DNA of 64,000 nt from Pseudomonas cuatrocienegasensis (GTDB lineage Bacteria > Pseudomonadota > Gammaproteobacteria > Pseudomonadales > Pseudomonadaceae): assembly GCF_900110925.1 (NCBI RefSeq), contig NZ_FOFP01000005.1, forward strand, positions 271,866 to 335,865, given 5' to 3'. Positions 17,168-26,457 of the stretch are shown one piece after another (position 1 is the stretch's first letter; each line of letters opens with the position of its first letter). The translations under genes and the position numbers were made by a program. Below the pieces are notes generated by a model. The model saw only the letters and a program-made list of their open reading frames with translations. It was not told where the DNA came from and made no database searches.

Positions 17168-18313
17168 TCAGGATGCCGGTTGTGCACCCGGATTGGTTGC
17201 ATCCACCACCGACTGCAGACCGTCGAGCAGTCGGCTGTTAAGACGCTCGGCCTTGTCCAGGCGCCCTGCATCGAAGCGCTCATCCAGCGAGAAACCGCCG
17301 CGCAACAGATCAAGCAGGCTGCTAGGCGCTTCCTCGACCAGCGAATTGGCCGTGCGCAACGAATCGAGCAGGCCTTGCGCGTAGTCGGCCAGGGTACGAT
17401 TGACGGCATCCGCAGCCTGCCCACCCTGCCCCGCTACGCTGCTGTAGGCATCCGTGGCCTGACGAACGCTGGTCTGGGTCAGGCGCAGCGACATCGACGC
17501 CAACTGCTCACCATCCAGGTCCAGCGCCAGCGCTCGGTCAAATGCGCCACTGAGATCCCCCGAGTAAAAACGCGTCGACAGGTCCTGCACCTGATTGAAG
17601 AGCTTTTCCAGCGAAGCGCGCTCTTCATCATCCAGTTCCCCTTCGACCTCGACCTGCCAGGCGCCGATACGAATACTGCCCGAGCTCTGGCTGGCAACCG
17701 CTTGCATGGCATTTTCATCGCCGCTGGCATCAACACGACTCTGCGACCAGTCGGCCGATGCCTGGGCAATGGACACGCGCAAACGGTCACCGTCGCGGGT
17801 GGTGACATTCAGCTCGAAGGTTTCGGCCTGGGCTGCGAAACGCTCGCGGTTAGCCGACAGCGAAACACCACCGCTGGACGGCACCTCTGGCGTCGCACCA
17901 GCAAAACGCTCATCCAGGCTGGCCAGGCCAGTCTGGATACGCTGATAGGTGTCATCGACATCCGTCGCCACCTGCCCATTGAGCGCACCGATACCATCGA
18001 GAATCTTGCGCGCCTCGGCGAAGCCCTTTTCCACGCCCTCACGAGCCTGGCCCATCAATGCCTTGAGCCGTTCCGGGTCGGCACCGCCCGCTTCTTCAGC
18101 CTCGAGGCGCTGGCCGATAAAATCGAGAATACGCCCAGCGACTTTTTCCGGGGTGTACTCATCTCGACTGCCCTGTAGCGCACCAGGCTCCATACCCAAG
18201 CGCTCAGCCAGGCGATTGGCCAGTGTTGTTTGCGCATCATTGCTGCGTGCTGTCGCCTGGGCCAACGCCGCCGTGCGGGATGGGGATGACAGCAAGGGAG
18301 TCAGGTTATTCAT
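17168..18313 (-). CDS. DUF5610 domain protein
   Basis: A 381-residue soluble protein that I assign from memory to the pseudomonad DUF5610 family. It has no signal peptide or membrane segment. The N-terminal 120 residues are helical and polar with Ala/Glu-rich heptads. A central region (about 150-250) predicts beta strands (LNVTTRDGDRLRVSI, IRIGAWQVEVEGELDDEE). The C-terminal third is helical again. Function is unknown. Low Cys content and the helix-beta-helix layout recall secreted or surface-linked structural proteins, but that is only impression. Probably transcribed with the glutaredoxin-like gene. Confidence 0.75.
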   Translation of the reverse strand: MNNLTPLLSSPSRTAALAQATARSNDAQTTLANRLAERLGMEPGALQGSRDEYTPEKVAGRILDFIGQRLEAEEAGGADPERLKALMGQAREGVEKGFAEARKILDGIGALNGQVATDVDDTYQRIQTGLASLDERFAGATPEVPSSGGVSLSANRERFAAQAETFELNVTTRDGDRLRVSIAQASADWSQSRVDASGDENAMQAVASQSSGSIRIGAWQVEVEGELDDEERASLEKLFNQVQDLSTRFYSGDLSGAFDRALALDLDGEQLASMSLRLTQTSVRQATDAYSSVAGQGGQAADAVNRTLADYAQGLLDSLRTANSLVEEAPSSLLDLLRGGFSLDERFDAGRLDKAERLNSRLLDGLQSVVDATNPGAQPAS

Positions 18314-18562
18314 GGCAGGGCACTCGAAAGTGGAGGTTCACGAGGTTGACGGCCGCGTTCAGGAGAAGTTTAGCCCTCGCCGCCGACAGCGCGACCAACG
18401 GTCAAAAGCCGCATCACTCGGCCAATACGGCCCCGTAGGTCGGCCAGCCACTGAAAAATACTAAAGTCTAAAAGCCGGGTCGCCACCCGCATGCTTTAGT
18501 TCATGGTGCCGTAACCGGCCGGTCACATCCGGCCTGACTATAAAAACGTGGAGACAACAATA

Positions 18563-19861
18563 ATGAGCAAGACTCCCCTCGCCCAGGCTGTGGCACTTGC
18601 CACTCTGGGAGCCAGCCTCACCCTACCGACACTGGGCTACGCCGCTTTCCTGGAAGACAGCAAGGCCAGTCTCGAAGCCCGTAACTTCTATTTCAACCGC
18701 GATTTCCGCGAGAGCACCGAGCCACGCCGCGATGAGCCGTCCAAGTCCGAAGAATGGGCGCAAGGCTTTATTCTGCGCGCCGAGTCGGGCTACACCGAAG
18801 GCACTGTAGGCTTCGGTCTGGATGCCATTGGCATGCTCGGCTTCAAGCTGGACTCCGGTGGCGGCACTGCCGGCAGCGGCCTGCTGACGCCTGATAATTC
18901 GGGTGGCTCGCAGGACTATTCGTCCGACTTGGCCGTTGCAGCCAAGGCGAAAATCTCCAAGAGCGTGCTGAAAGTCGGCAGCATGCAGTTCAAGAATATG
19001 GCCATCGGCTCCAGCGACAGCCGCCTGACCCCGCAAGTGTTCCAGGCTGGCCAGATCGTCTCCCAGGAAATCGACGGCCTGACCCTGGATGTGGCACGCG
19101 TCCGTGAAGTCAATAACCGGGACTCCGGCGACTATCAAGATATCTCTATCGCCAATAGCTTCAACAGCGGAACTGGCGCTGTAGGTACTCGCGGTATTCG
19201 CCTGAGTGGCGGTGCAACCACCGACAAGTTCACCTATGCCGGGGGTACTTACAAGCTGACGCCAGAACTGACGGGCGCCTACTACTACTCCGAGCTGGAC
19301 GAGCTGTACAAGCAGAACTCGTTCAACCTGGTGCATGTGCTGCCGCTGGCTGACAAGCAGACCCTGAAGACCGATGTGCGTTATGCGCGCTCCACCGATG
19401 ACGGTCGCAGCAACGTTGATAACAAAGCGTTCGGCGCCATGGTGACCTACGGCCTGTTCGGCCACAGCTTCGGCCTGGGTTACCAGAAAATGAGCGGCGA
19501 CACCGGCTTCGCCTATATCAACGGTACCGACCCGTTCCTGGTCAACTATGTGCAGATCGGTGACTTTGCCAACAAGGACGAGAAATCCTGGCAGGCACGT
19601 TACGACTTCAACTTCGCCTCGGTCGGCATTCCTGGCCTGACCTTCATGACCCGTTACCTGACCGGTGACAATATCGACCGTGGTGCTGCGGTTTCTGAGG
19701 GTAAGGAATGGGAACGCAACATGGATATCACTTACGTGGTTCAGGAAGGTACCTTCAAGAACCTCGGTCTCAAGTGGCGCAACGCGACCATGCGTAACAA
19801 CTTCAGCCGCGACATCGACGAAAACCGTCTGATCGTCAGCTACACCCTGCCGCTGCTGTAA
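18563..19861 (+). CDS. OprD-family outer membrane porin (OpdQ-like by position)
   Basis: A 432-residue 18-stranded porin of the OprD/Opd substrate-specific family. Signal peptide (MSKTPLAQAVALATLGASL...), cleavage near GYA-AFLEDSK, then the family opening of [17 protein letters not shown]. Later hallmarks are [55 protein letters not shown] and the C-terminal beta strand ending in an aromatic-poor LPLL. Map position corresponds to opdQ in P. aeruginosa as I recall it. The start MSKTPL is preceded by GTGGAG. It has a close paralogue at 48290. Two tandem hairpins follow the stop. Confidence 0.92.
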   Translation: MSKTPLAQAVALATLGASLTLPTLGYAAFLEDSKASLEARNFYFNRDFRESTEPRRDEPSKSEEWAQGFILRAESGYTEGTVGFGLDAIGMLGFKLDSGGGTAGSGLLTPDNSGGSQDYSSDLAVAAKAKISKSVLKVGSMQFKNMAIGSSDSRLTPQVFQAGQIVSQEIDGLTLDVARVREVNNRDSGDYQDISIANSFNSGTGAVGTRGIRLSGGATTDKFTYAGGTYKLTPELTGAYYYSELDELYKQNSFNLVHVLPLADKQTLKTDVRYARSTDDGRSNVDNKAFGAMVTYGLFGHSFGLGYQKMSGDTGFAYINGTDPFLVNYVQIGDFANKDEKSWQARYDFNFASVGIPGLTFMTRYLTGDNIDRGAAVSEGKEWERNMDITYVVQEGTFKNLGLKWRNATMRNNFSRDIDENRLIVSYTLPLL

Positions 19862-19911
19862 GCCCCCGATCACCTCGGCAGCTGCATCCTGCCGAGGTGC
19901 CCGGCACAAAC

Positions 19912-19941
19912 AAGAGCCCCGCCAATCGGCGGGGCTCTTTT
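19912..19941. terminator. Bidirectional terminator between porin and amt
   Basis: Stem AAGAGCCCCGCC / GGCGGGGCTCTT with loop AATC and T-run TTTT on the plus strand. A second perfect hairpin without T-run, CACCTCGGCAG / CTGCCGAGGTG, sits just before it at 19871-19899. Confidence 0.9.
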
Positions 19942-19959
19942 GTGTCTGCCGCAGTGCGA

Positions 19960-21168
19960 TCAGTCGGCGCTGTGCGCACCGATCTTATGGATCGACAGGT
20001 CTGCGCCGTAAAACTCCTGCTCCTGGGTCAGGCGAATACCCAAAGTCGCCTTGAGCACGCCGTACACCAAAAATCCGCCCAGCAATGCCACCAGCACACC
20101 CAGACCGGTACCGATAAACTGGCTGGCCAGGCTTACACCGCCCAGCCCACCCAGCGCCTGCTGGCCGAACACACCGCAGGCAAGACCACCCAGCACGCCA
20201 CACAACCCGTGCAGAGGCCATACACCAAGCACATCGTCGATCTTCCATTTCACCTGGGTCGCGGTAAACGCCCAAACGAACAGGGCGCCGGCCAAAGCGC
20301 CGGTAATCAGCGCCCCGACCGGGTGCATCAGGTCGGAGCCAGCACAGACCGCTACCAGCCCGGCCAATGGACCGTTGTGCAAAAAGCCCGGATCGTTACG
20401 CCCTACCAGCAAGGCGGCCACAGTCCCGCCCACCATCGCCATCAGCGTATTGACGGCCACAAGACCACTGACACTGCCCAGGGTCTGCGCACTCATCACG
20501 TTAAAGCCGAACCAGCCGATGATCAGAATCCACGAGCCCAGCGCCAGAAACGGTATGTTTGACGGCGCCATGGCAACCAGACGCCCATCGCGGTAACGCC
20601 CATCACGTCGCCCCAGCAGAATCACCGCACCAAACGCCAACCAGCCGCCCATGGCATGCACCACCACCGAGCCGGCGAAGTCATGGAATGGGGCCCCGAA
20701 GCGCGCCTCAAGCCAGGCTTGCAGGCCCAGGTTGCCATTCCAGATCAACCCCTCGAAGAAGGGATAGATGAAGGCAACGATCAACACGGTCGCACACAGC
20801 TGCGGACCGAAACGGGCGCGCTCGGCAATCCCACCGGAAATAATCGCAGGGATGGCAGCGGCAAAGGTCAACAGAAAGAAGAACTTTACCAATCCGTAGC
20901 CGTTACCTTCGGTCAGCACGCTGGCCGGCTGCAGAAAATTAACCCCGTAGGCAATCCAGTAGCCGACGAAAAAATAAGCCAATGCCGATACGGCGAAATC
21001 CGAGAGAATCTTCGACAGCGCGTTGACCTGGTTTTTCTGCCGTACCGTACCCACTTCAAGGAAGGCAAAGCCGGCATGCATCGCCAGCACCATCACCGCT
21101 CCCAGCAGAATGAACAGGGTATTGGAGCCGTGGATCAGGGTTTCCACAGCACTGTGTAGGTTTTCCAT
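19960..21168 (-). CDS. Ammonium transporter, Amt family
   Basis: A 402-residue inner-membrane ammonium channel with about 11 predicted helices. Family features: AFLEVGTVRQKNQVN (Amt signature near residue 35), FAGSVVVHAMGGWLAFGA with pore His, GWFGFNV, and HPVGALITGALAG. Conducts NH4+/NH3 as a trimer. No glnK is adjacent, unlike the classical glnK-amtB pair, so this is an additional Amt paralogue. I could not see a convincing sigma-54 (NtrC) promoter upstream. The short C-terminal tail (LSIHKIGAHSAD) is cytosolic. Confidence 0.95.
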   Translation of the reverse strand: MENLHSAVETLIHGSNTLFILLGAVMVLAMHAGFAFLEVGTVRQKNQVNALSKILSDFAVSALAYFFVGYWIAYGVNFLQPASVLTEGNGYGLVKFFFLLTFAAAIPAIISGGIAERARFGPQLCATVLIVAFIYPFFEGLIWNGNLGLQAWLEARFGAPFHDFAGSVVVHAMGGWLAFGAVILLGRRDGRYRDGRLVAMAPSNIPFLALGSWILIIGWFGFNVMSAQTLGSVSGLVAVNTLMAMVGGTVAALLVGRNDPGFLHNGPLAGLVAVCAGSDLMHPVGALITGALAGALFVWAFTATQVKWKIDDVLGVWPLHGLCGVLGGLACGVFGQQALGGLGGVSLASQFIGTGLGVLVALLGGFLVYGVLKATLGIRLTQEQEFYGADLSIHKIGAHSAD

Positions 21169-21540
21169 CGGGGATCGATCCTATTTGCCGGAAAAGCACC
21201 AAATCAGAACACTCGTTCAGCGTCGCGCACCACATTGCGACACGATTGCGTGTTCATCGTCCCTGAGCTAGAGAATGCAGGCACCAGTTTGAGGCTGCCT
21301 GCTTCTGGAGAAATGGCACTTATTCTTTATTTATTAGTGAGTTGAATCTTAAATTTCGATCATACGATCGCAACGAGAAGGCCCTATAAGAGGGCAGTAG
21401 AGCCAGTCGACGCACCGGCGTAATGCAAAGCCTGTTCCAGTCAATCCCCCCTGCGACAGCGTTGAGCAGGCAAAGAGTCTGAACTCAGGCCTATAGTGGG
21501 CACTCGTACCTGTAACACCGACCTAGCAAGGAGAAACCCG
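21169..21540. other. Divergent promoter region amt / DUF883 operon
   Basis: A 372-base gap with an AT-rich core at about 21320-21365, where both promoters probably lie. The only motif of note is a GATC-ATAC-GATC arrangement at 21359-21370. No ORF or terminator is supported. Confidence 0.5.
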
Positions 21541-21870
21541 ATGCAAAATTCCACTCCCAAAACGACTGCGCCGACCCATACCACTCAGGATCAGGTCATC
21601 GAGCAGTTCCAGACGCTGGTACGTGATACCGAAACATTGCTGGCTCAGTCCGCCAACCTGGTCGGTGAGCAAGCGGAAGAATTGCGCCTGCAGATGCGTG
21701 AGAACCTTGAGCGCGCGCGCCTGAGCCTGCACGCCGCCGAGGAAAGTGTGCGCGAACGAGGTCAGGCTGCTATGGAAGCCACCGAAACCTACGTGCAAAC
21801 GCATCCGTGGCAGGCAGTGGGTATCGCCGCAGGCGTAGGCGTTCTGCTCGGTATGTTGATTCGACGCTAA
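21541..21870 (+). CDS. DUF883 family protein (ElaB/YqjD-like)
   Basis: A 109-residue tail-anchored membrane protein. A helical, Glu/Gln-rich coiled-coil body (residues 15-85) is followed by HPWQAVGIAAGVGVLLGMLIRR, the ElaB/YqjD/YgaM C-terminal anchor. In E. coli these stationary-phase proteins bind ribosomes and sit in the inner membrane. Clear ribosome site AAGGAG 7 bases before the ATG. First gene of a three-gene yqjD-yqjE-yqjK-like operon. Confidence 0.92.
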   Translation: MQNSTPKTTAPTHTTQDQVIEQFQTLVRDTETLLAQSANLVGEQAEELRLQMRENLERARLSLHAAEESVRERGQAAMEATETYVQTHPWQAVGIAAGVGVLLGMLIRR

Positions 21871-21881
21871 GGGTGGTGGCC

Positions 21882-22268
21882 ATGAACACCACGCCAACGT
21901 CCGGCCCGGATAGCGGCGCGTCTTCGCCGCGGCGCCTGGCAACTGCCGTACTCGACCTGTTGAGGGGGCACCTGGCGCTAATCGGCGAGGAAATGCACGA
22001 GCAGAAGCGTTTCGCTATTGGCTTGCTGCTGCTTGCGCTGATCGCTGGAGTATTCGTCCTGATGCTGCTATTCGGGCTCTCGGCACTGGTCCTGATCAGC
22101 TTCTGGGATACCCACCGCATCGCGGCAGCCGTCGGTTTGTGTGTGTTTCATGCACTGGGCGGCGCTATTTGCGTATCCCTGCTGTTGTCTCGTTTGCGTA
22201 ATGCAGCCACGCCATTTCGTGCAAGTCTCGACGAGCTGGCCCGTGACCGGGAGCGCCTGTTGCCATGA
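21882..22268 (+). CDS. YqjE-like phage-holin superfamily membrane protein
   Basis: A 128-residue inner-membrane protein with a short cytosolic N-terminus, two hydrophobic helices (about 47-75 and 83-107) and a charged C-terminus, matching YqjE/DUF1469 (holin superfamily III). Role unknown; no lysis genes nearby. Start MNTTPTSG lies 11 bases after the DUF883 stop with GGTGG upstream. Confidence 0.88.
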   Translation: MNTTPTSGPDSGASSPRRLATAVLDLLRGHLALIGEEMHEQKRFAIGLLLLALIAGVFVLMLLFGLSALVLISFWDTHRIAAAVGLCVFHALGGAICVSLLLSRLRNAATPFRASLDELARDRERLLP

Positions 22269-22609
22269 CCGACCTCGTACCCCTCACCCCGGCCGAGCAA
22301 CGCAAGGAACTGCTGCGTCTGCAGCTGGAGTTGCGGCGCCAGCAGATTCGCCTTGAAACCCTGATTGTCATGCAGCCCCTGCGCAAGGTTCAGCGCTTCA
22401 GGAACCAGTGCCGCAGCGAGCTGCAACAGGGCAATGCCAAACTGATGATTGCGGGTGGCGGCTTGCTGATTGGCCTGCTCGGCGCCCGCAAGGTGCGCTG
22501 GCGTGGCTTGTTGCGTTTGGCACTACTGGCGGCGCCCGTCGTCCGCCAGGTTGCCGCGCAACGTGCCAAGGCACGACGTGTCGCACGCAATGGCCGCGAT
22601 TTTGCTTAG
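22265..22609 (+). CDS. YqjK-like protein
   Basis: A 114-residue protein overlapping the previous gene by 4 bases (ATGA), so translationally coupled. Residues 8-50 form a Leu/Arg/Gln-rich amphipathic helix; 60-72 is a short hydrophobic GGGLLIGLLG segment; the C-terminus is very basic. Third member of the yqjD-E-K arrangement. Function unknown. Confidence 0.85.
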   Translation: MTDLVPLTPAEQRKELLRLQLELRRQQIRLETLIVMQPLRKVQRFRNQCRSELQQGNAKLMIAGGGLLIGLLGARKVRWRGLLRLALLAAPVVRQVAAQRAKARRVARNGRDFA

Positions 22610-22666
22610 CTGAACGGTGCGCCGCGCTCCGCGGCGCCTACCGCTCCCAAGGCTAAGGATTTCTCG

Positions 22667-23830
22667 GTGCTCGACGGTCAACCGCTAGCCGTCTTCCAAC
22701 CTTTTATCGACACCGCCACTGGACAGATTGCCGGCGTGGAAGCGCTTGCACGCCTGCGCGGTGCCGACGGTATTCTGCGCTCGGCCGGGCCGCTGTTTGC
22801 CGACCCGAAAACACCGCCCGCTGCCCTTCGGCGCCTGGATCGCTGTGTTCGCGAACAGGCCCTGACGCGCTTTCACCAAGCCCCCGAGAGCTGGTTTCTC
22901 AGCCTGAACATTTCCCCGCGCTGGGTGAGCCGCCTACGCCCTGAGCAACCCCTGCCCAGCCTCAAGCAGCTGCAGCGTAGCGGCATCGACCCGAAGCGCA
23001 TCGTGTTTGAAATCACCGAACTGGGCGGCGCCAGCCAGCGCCTGCCCGGGGTGGTCGCGCAGTACCGTAAAGCCGGTGCACGCATCGCCATCGATGATTT
23101 TGGCGCCGGCTACTCGCAGTTGGACCGGGTACTGGCCCTGCAGCCGGATATCCTCAAGCTGGACATGCGCCTGTTCAAGGACGCCGCTCAAGGTGGCCCG
23201 AGCAGCGAGGTGGTCAAGGCCCTGGCAAAAATGGCGGAGAAAACCGGCTGCTGGATCATTGCCGAAGGCGTGGAGACCGAGGCCGAGCTGGATTTCGCCC
23301 TGGAGTGCGGCGCCCGCTATGTGCAAGGTTTTATCTTTGCCCGTCCGGAACTCGAATTCTTCCAGACCAATGCCTTCGTCGGTCGTTTCGCCCGGTTACG
23401 TGACCATTTCGTCCAGCACAAGCTGGCCGAGCGCGCACGGGTGATGACCCTGCGCCAACAGCTGACACAGTTGATGAGCGACCTGCGCCAGTGGCTTGAG
23501 GCGACGCCTTCCGGTGTCCCCACCTGTAATCCCACCGCCTTTCCCTGGCTGTTGCGGGTCTATCAGTGCGACCGCAATGGCACGCAGATCAGCCCGAACC
23601 TGGAGTGGCGCGGGCATTACTGGGAAGTCGACACCCGCTACCAGGGGCACAACTGGTCGTGGCGACCGTATTTTTACCAGTTGCTGGCCGAAGGCTGGGA
23701 CGAGCGCCGACTGATCCTCTCGAGCACTTACCGCGACGCCACCAGCAACCAGTACTGCCTCACCGCCGGGCAGTTCGTCGGCAACGGTACACAGCTGCTG
23801 CTGATCGATATCGACGCAGCAGGGTTCTGA
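22667..23830 (+). CDS. EAL-domain cyclic-di-GMP phosphodiesterase with C-terminal sensor-like domain
   Basis: A 387-residue soluble protein with a GTG start (TAAGGA upstream). The N-terminal EAL domain (about 8-245) has the residues needed for c-di-GMP hydrolysis: E25-A-L in VEALARL, Asn in SLNIS, Glu in FEITE, the IDDFGAGYSQ loop, Lys in DILKLD, EGVE and the final Gln in YVQGF. It is therefore predicted to be active. The C-terminal ~125 residues (WRPYFYQ, LSSTYRDATSNQYCL) resemble the Cache-like tail of some Pseudomonas EAL proteins and may sense a ligand. There is no GGDEF domain and no membrane segment. Lies between the yqjK-like gene and dgt. Confidence 0.88.
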   Translation: MLDGQPLAVFQPFIDTATGQIAGVEALARLRGADGILRSAGPLFADPKTPPAALRRLDRCVREQALTRFHQAPESWFLSLNISPRWVSRLRPEQPLPSLKQLQRSGIDPKRIVFEITELGGASQRLPGVVAQYRKAGARIAIDDFGAGYSQLDRVLALQPDILKLDMRLFKDAAQGGPSSEVVKALAKMAEKTGCWIIAEGVETEAELDFALECGARYVQGFIFARPELEFFQTNAFVGRFARLRDHFVQHKLAERARVMTLRQQLTQLMSDLRQWLEATPSGVPTCNPTAFPWLLRVYQCDRNGTQISPNLEWRGHYWEVDTRYQGHNWSWRPYFYQLLAEGWDERRLILSSTYRDATSNQYCLTAGQFVGNGTQLLLIDIDAAGF

Positions 23831-23906
23831 AACCATGCAAGGCTTGCGGACAGGCTCGGCAACCCCGAAGCTAAGCCCTTTTAGTCACGGAAAATGAGGA
23901 TCGGCC

Positions 23907-25238
23907 TTGGATTGGCAAACGCTACTGACACGTGAACGCCTGGGCAAACCGGCACCCAGTGCCGACGAGCTGGGGCGCAGCCCGTTTCATAAGGACCATG
24001 ACCGCATCATCTTTTCCGGCGCCTTTCGCCGCCTGGGCCGCAAGACCCAGGTGCACCCGGTGTCGAGCAACGACCATATCCACACCCGCCTGACCCACTC
24101 CCTAGAAGTCAGCTGCGTCGGCCGTTCCCTGGGCATGCGCGTAGCCGAGATGATCCGCCCGGCGCTGCCGGCCTGGTGCGAGCCGAGCGACCTGGGCATG
24201 GTCGTGCAATCCGCCTGCCTGGCCCACGACATCGGCAACCCGCCCTTCGGCCACTCGGGTGAAGATGCCATCCGCCACTGGTTCCAGCAGGCCGCAGGAC
24301 GTGGCTGGCTGGATGGCATGAGCGAAGCGGAACGTGGCGACTTTCTTAATTTCGAGGGCAATGCCCAGGGCTTCCGGGTGCTTACCCAACTCGAATACCA
24401 CCAGTTCGACGGTGGCACTCGCCTGACCTACGCGACCCTCGGCACCTACCTCAAGTACCCCTGGACCGCGCGCCATGCCGAGGCCCTGGGCTATAAGAAA
24501 CACAAGTTCGGCTGCTACCAGAGCGAGTTGCCGCTGCTCGAGCAGATCGCCCAGAAGCTCGAGCTGCCCCAGCTCGACGACCAGCGCTGGGCGCGCCACC
24601 CGCTGGTTTATCTGATGGAGGCGGCCGATGACATCTGCTACGGCCTGATCGACCTGGAAGACGGCCTGGAGATGGAGCTGCTGGAGTATGCCGAGGTCGA
24701 GGCCCTGTTGCTCGATCTGGTCGGCGACGACCTGCCACAGACCTACCGCCAGCTCGGCCCGGACGACTCCAAGCGGCGCAAGCTGGCGATCCTGCGCGGC
24801 AAGGCCATCGAACACCTGACCAATGCCGCCGCCGAAGCCTTTGTCGAACAGCAGGACGCCCTGCTGGCCGGCACCTTGCAGGGCGATCTGGTCGAGCATA
24901 TGCACGGCACCGCCAAGCGCTGTGTGCAGAGCGCCAAGGACATGGCCCGGCAGAAGATCTTTCAGGACAAGCGCAAGACCCTGCACGAGATCGGTGCCTA
25001 CACCACCCTGGAAATTCTCCTTAACGCCTTTTGCGGCGCGGCGCTGGAGCAGCATGGCGGGCGCACGCCTTCATTCAAGAACCGGCGTATTCTCGACCTG
25101 CTCGGCAATAACGCCCCGGATCCGCACTGGCCGCTGTATCGCTCATTCCTGCGCATGATCGACTTTATCGCCGGCATGACCGACAGTTACGCGACGGAAA
25201 TGGCGCGGGAGATGACCGGCCGCTCCAGCCCGGTATGA
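23907..25238 (+). CDS. Deoxyguanosinetriphosphate triphosphohydrolase-like protein
   Basis: A 443-residue HD-superfamily dNTP triphosphohydrolase that splits dNTP to deoxynucleoside and triphosphate. Metal site: H64 in LTHSLEVS, H107/D108 in [19 protein letters not shown], and Asp in [17 protein letters not shown]. The order and length fit the class 2 dGTPase-like family (Pfam HD plus HD-assoc). TTG start with GAGGA 7 bases upstream; no ATG fits better. Codon use is ordinary for this genome. Confidence 0.93.
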   Translation: MDWQTLLTRERLGKPAPSADELGRSPFHKDHDRIIFSGAFRRLGRKTQVHPVSSNDHIHTRLTHSLEVSCVGRSLGMRVAEMIRPALPAWCEPSDLGMVVQSACLAHDIGNPPFGHSGEDAIRHWFQQAAGRGWLDGMSEAERGDFLNFEGNAQGFRVLTQLEYHQFDGGTRLTYATLGTYLKYPWTARHAEALGYKKHKFGCYQSELPLLEQIAQKLELPQLDDQRWARHPLVYLMEAADDICYGLIDLEDGLEMELLEYAEVEALLLDLVGDDLPQTYRQLGPDDSKRRKLAILRGKAIEHLTNAAAEAFVEQQDALLAGTLQGDLVEHMHGTAKRCVQSAKDMARQKIFQDKRKTLHEIGAYTTLEILLNAFCGAALEQHGGRTPSFKNRRILDLLGNNAPDPHWPLYRSFLRMIDFIAGMTDSYATEMAREMTGRSSPV

Positions 25239-25284
25239 GATCGACCAGCCGGCACGCTAAACCTATGCAACAGAGCCCACTGCC

Positions 25285-26358
25285 ATGAAGCATCTGCTCC
25301 AGCAAAGCCTGCGCTGGCACGCCGGGCCTCCCGCCTGGGGGCCTGCGGTGGTAGCCGGTTTTGGCTGCGCGTTACCGCTGCTGTTGGGGCTGTTCAGCTC
25401 GCATCCTGGGTTTCTCTGGGCCTCGGTCGGCGCCTTTCAGGCGGCGCAGGCCAACCCGCTGCACCGCTTCGGCATGTTGCGCATGCTTCTGCTCACCGGC
25501 CTGGGGGCCTGCAGCGCCGGCCTGGGCTTCTGGTCCGCCAGCCATCCGCTGATCAGCCTGGGGCTGTTTGCCGCCTTCGGCCTGCTCCTGGCCTGGCTGC
25601 AACGCTTTGGTAGCGAAGCCGGCAAGCTGGGCATTGGCCTGGCCGTGTGCCTGTGTCTTGGCCAGGGGCAGTATGGCCTGGGCAGCCTGAACAACCCCCA
25701 GGCCATTGCCATGCTGTTTATCCTCGGCGGGCTCTGGGTAATGCTGCTGGCCTTCGGCCTGCGCGGCATGCACGGTTTGCGCATGTGGCCCTACATGCCG
25801 CGCTTTATCAGCCTGCTCAAGGTTCTCAAACGCCACGCACGGCGCCTGCCGCGACGCCAGTGGCGCCTGCACGCGCTGGGCTGCACCCTGGCATTCGCCC
25901 TAGCGGGCCTGGTCGTCAACCTGGCCGGGCTACAGCGCGGCTACTGGCTTACCCTGACCGTGGTCACCACCCTGCAACTGGAGTTCCAGGGCAGCCTGGT
26001 GCGCGCCCTGCAGTCGAGTCTGGCCAGCCTGGCAGCGGCCGGTTTGTTGATTCTCATGGGTCACAGTTTGCAGAGCCCGGCGCTGATGGTCGCCACCCTG
26101 TTGCCGCTGATCGCCCTGAGCCGTGCCCTGCAAGCCAACCACTATGGTCTGTTCGTGCTGCAGACGACGCTGTGCTTCGTGCTGCTTGCCGAAAGCCTGG
26201 CCCAGGATTGGCACCTGGCTCAGGTGCGCCTGCTCAATGCGCTGATAGGCGTGGTACTGGCGCTGTTCGTGGCCTTGCTGATGCATGGCCTGCAGCAGCT
26301 ACTCGAAGCGCGCAGCAAGGCACCGACAGCGCCTCAAGAGCAGCAGAAAAGCGACTAG
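25285..26358 (+). CDS. FUSC family inner-membrane protein
   Basis: A 357-residue protein with about ten predicted membrane helices in two blocks (residues 20-160 and 195-345), separated by a basic cytosolic loop (KVLKRHARRLPRRQWR). The second block has the FUSC core YWLTLTVVTTLQ. FUSC proteins include aromatic-acid exporters (AaeB) and the YccS/YhfK group; this one is short and lacks the large soluble domain, so the substrate cannot be assigned. No membrane-fusion partner is adjacent. Confidence 0.82.
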   Translation: MKHLLQQSLRWHAGPPAWGPAVVAGFGCALPLLLGLFSSHPGFLWASVGAFQAAQANPLHRFGMLRMLLLTGLGACSAGLGFWSASHPLISLGLFAAFGLLLAWLQRFGSEAGKLGIGLAVCLCLGQGQYGLGSLNNPQAIAMLFILGGLWVMLLAFGLRGMHGLRMWPYMPRFISLLKVLKRHARRLPRRQWRLHALGCTLAFALAGLVVNLAGLQRGYWLTLTVVTTLQLEFQGSLVRALQSSLASLAAAGLLILMGHSLQSPALMVATLLPLIALSRALQANHYGLFVLQTTLCFVLLAESLAQDWHLAQVRLLNALIGVVLALFVALLMHGLQQLLEARSKAPTAPQEQQKSD

Positions 26359-26457
26359 TAGATTTATTTTTTATGCACAATCGCTTTTAGCCAGCAGGGT
26401 CGACTGCGCTTCACTATGCTTTTCGGGATAACAGCGCAACCCAAGGAGTGAAGCGCC

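Noticed and set aside
21270..21330. Sigma-54 promoter before amt
   Set aside because: TGGCAC and TGCC-like pieces occur but not with the required GG-N10-GC spacing.
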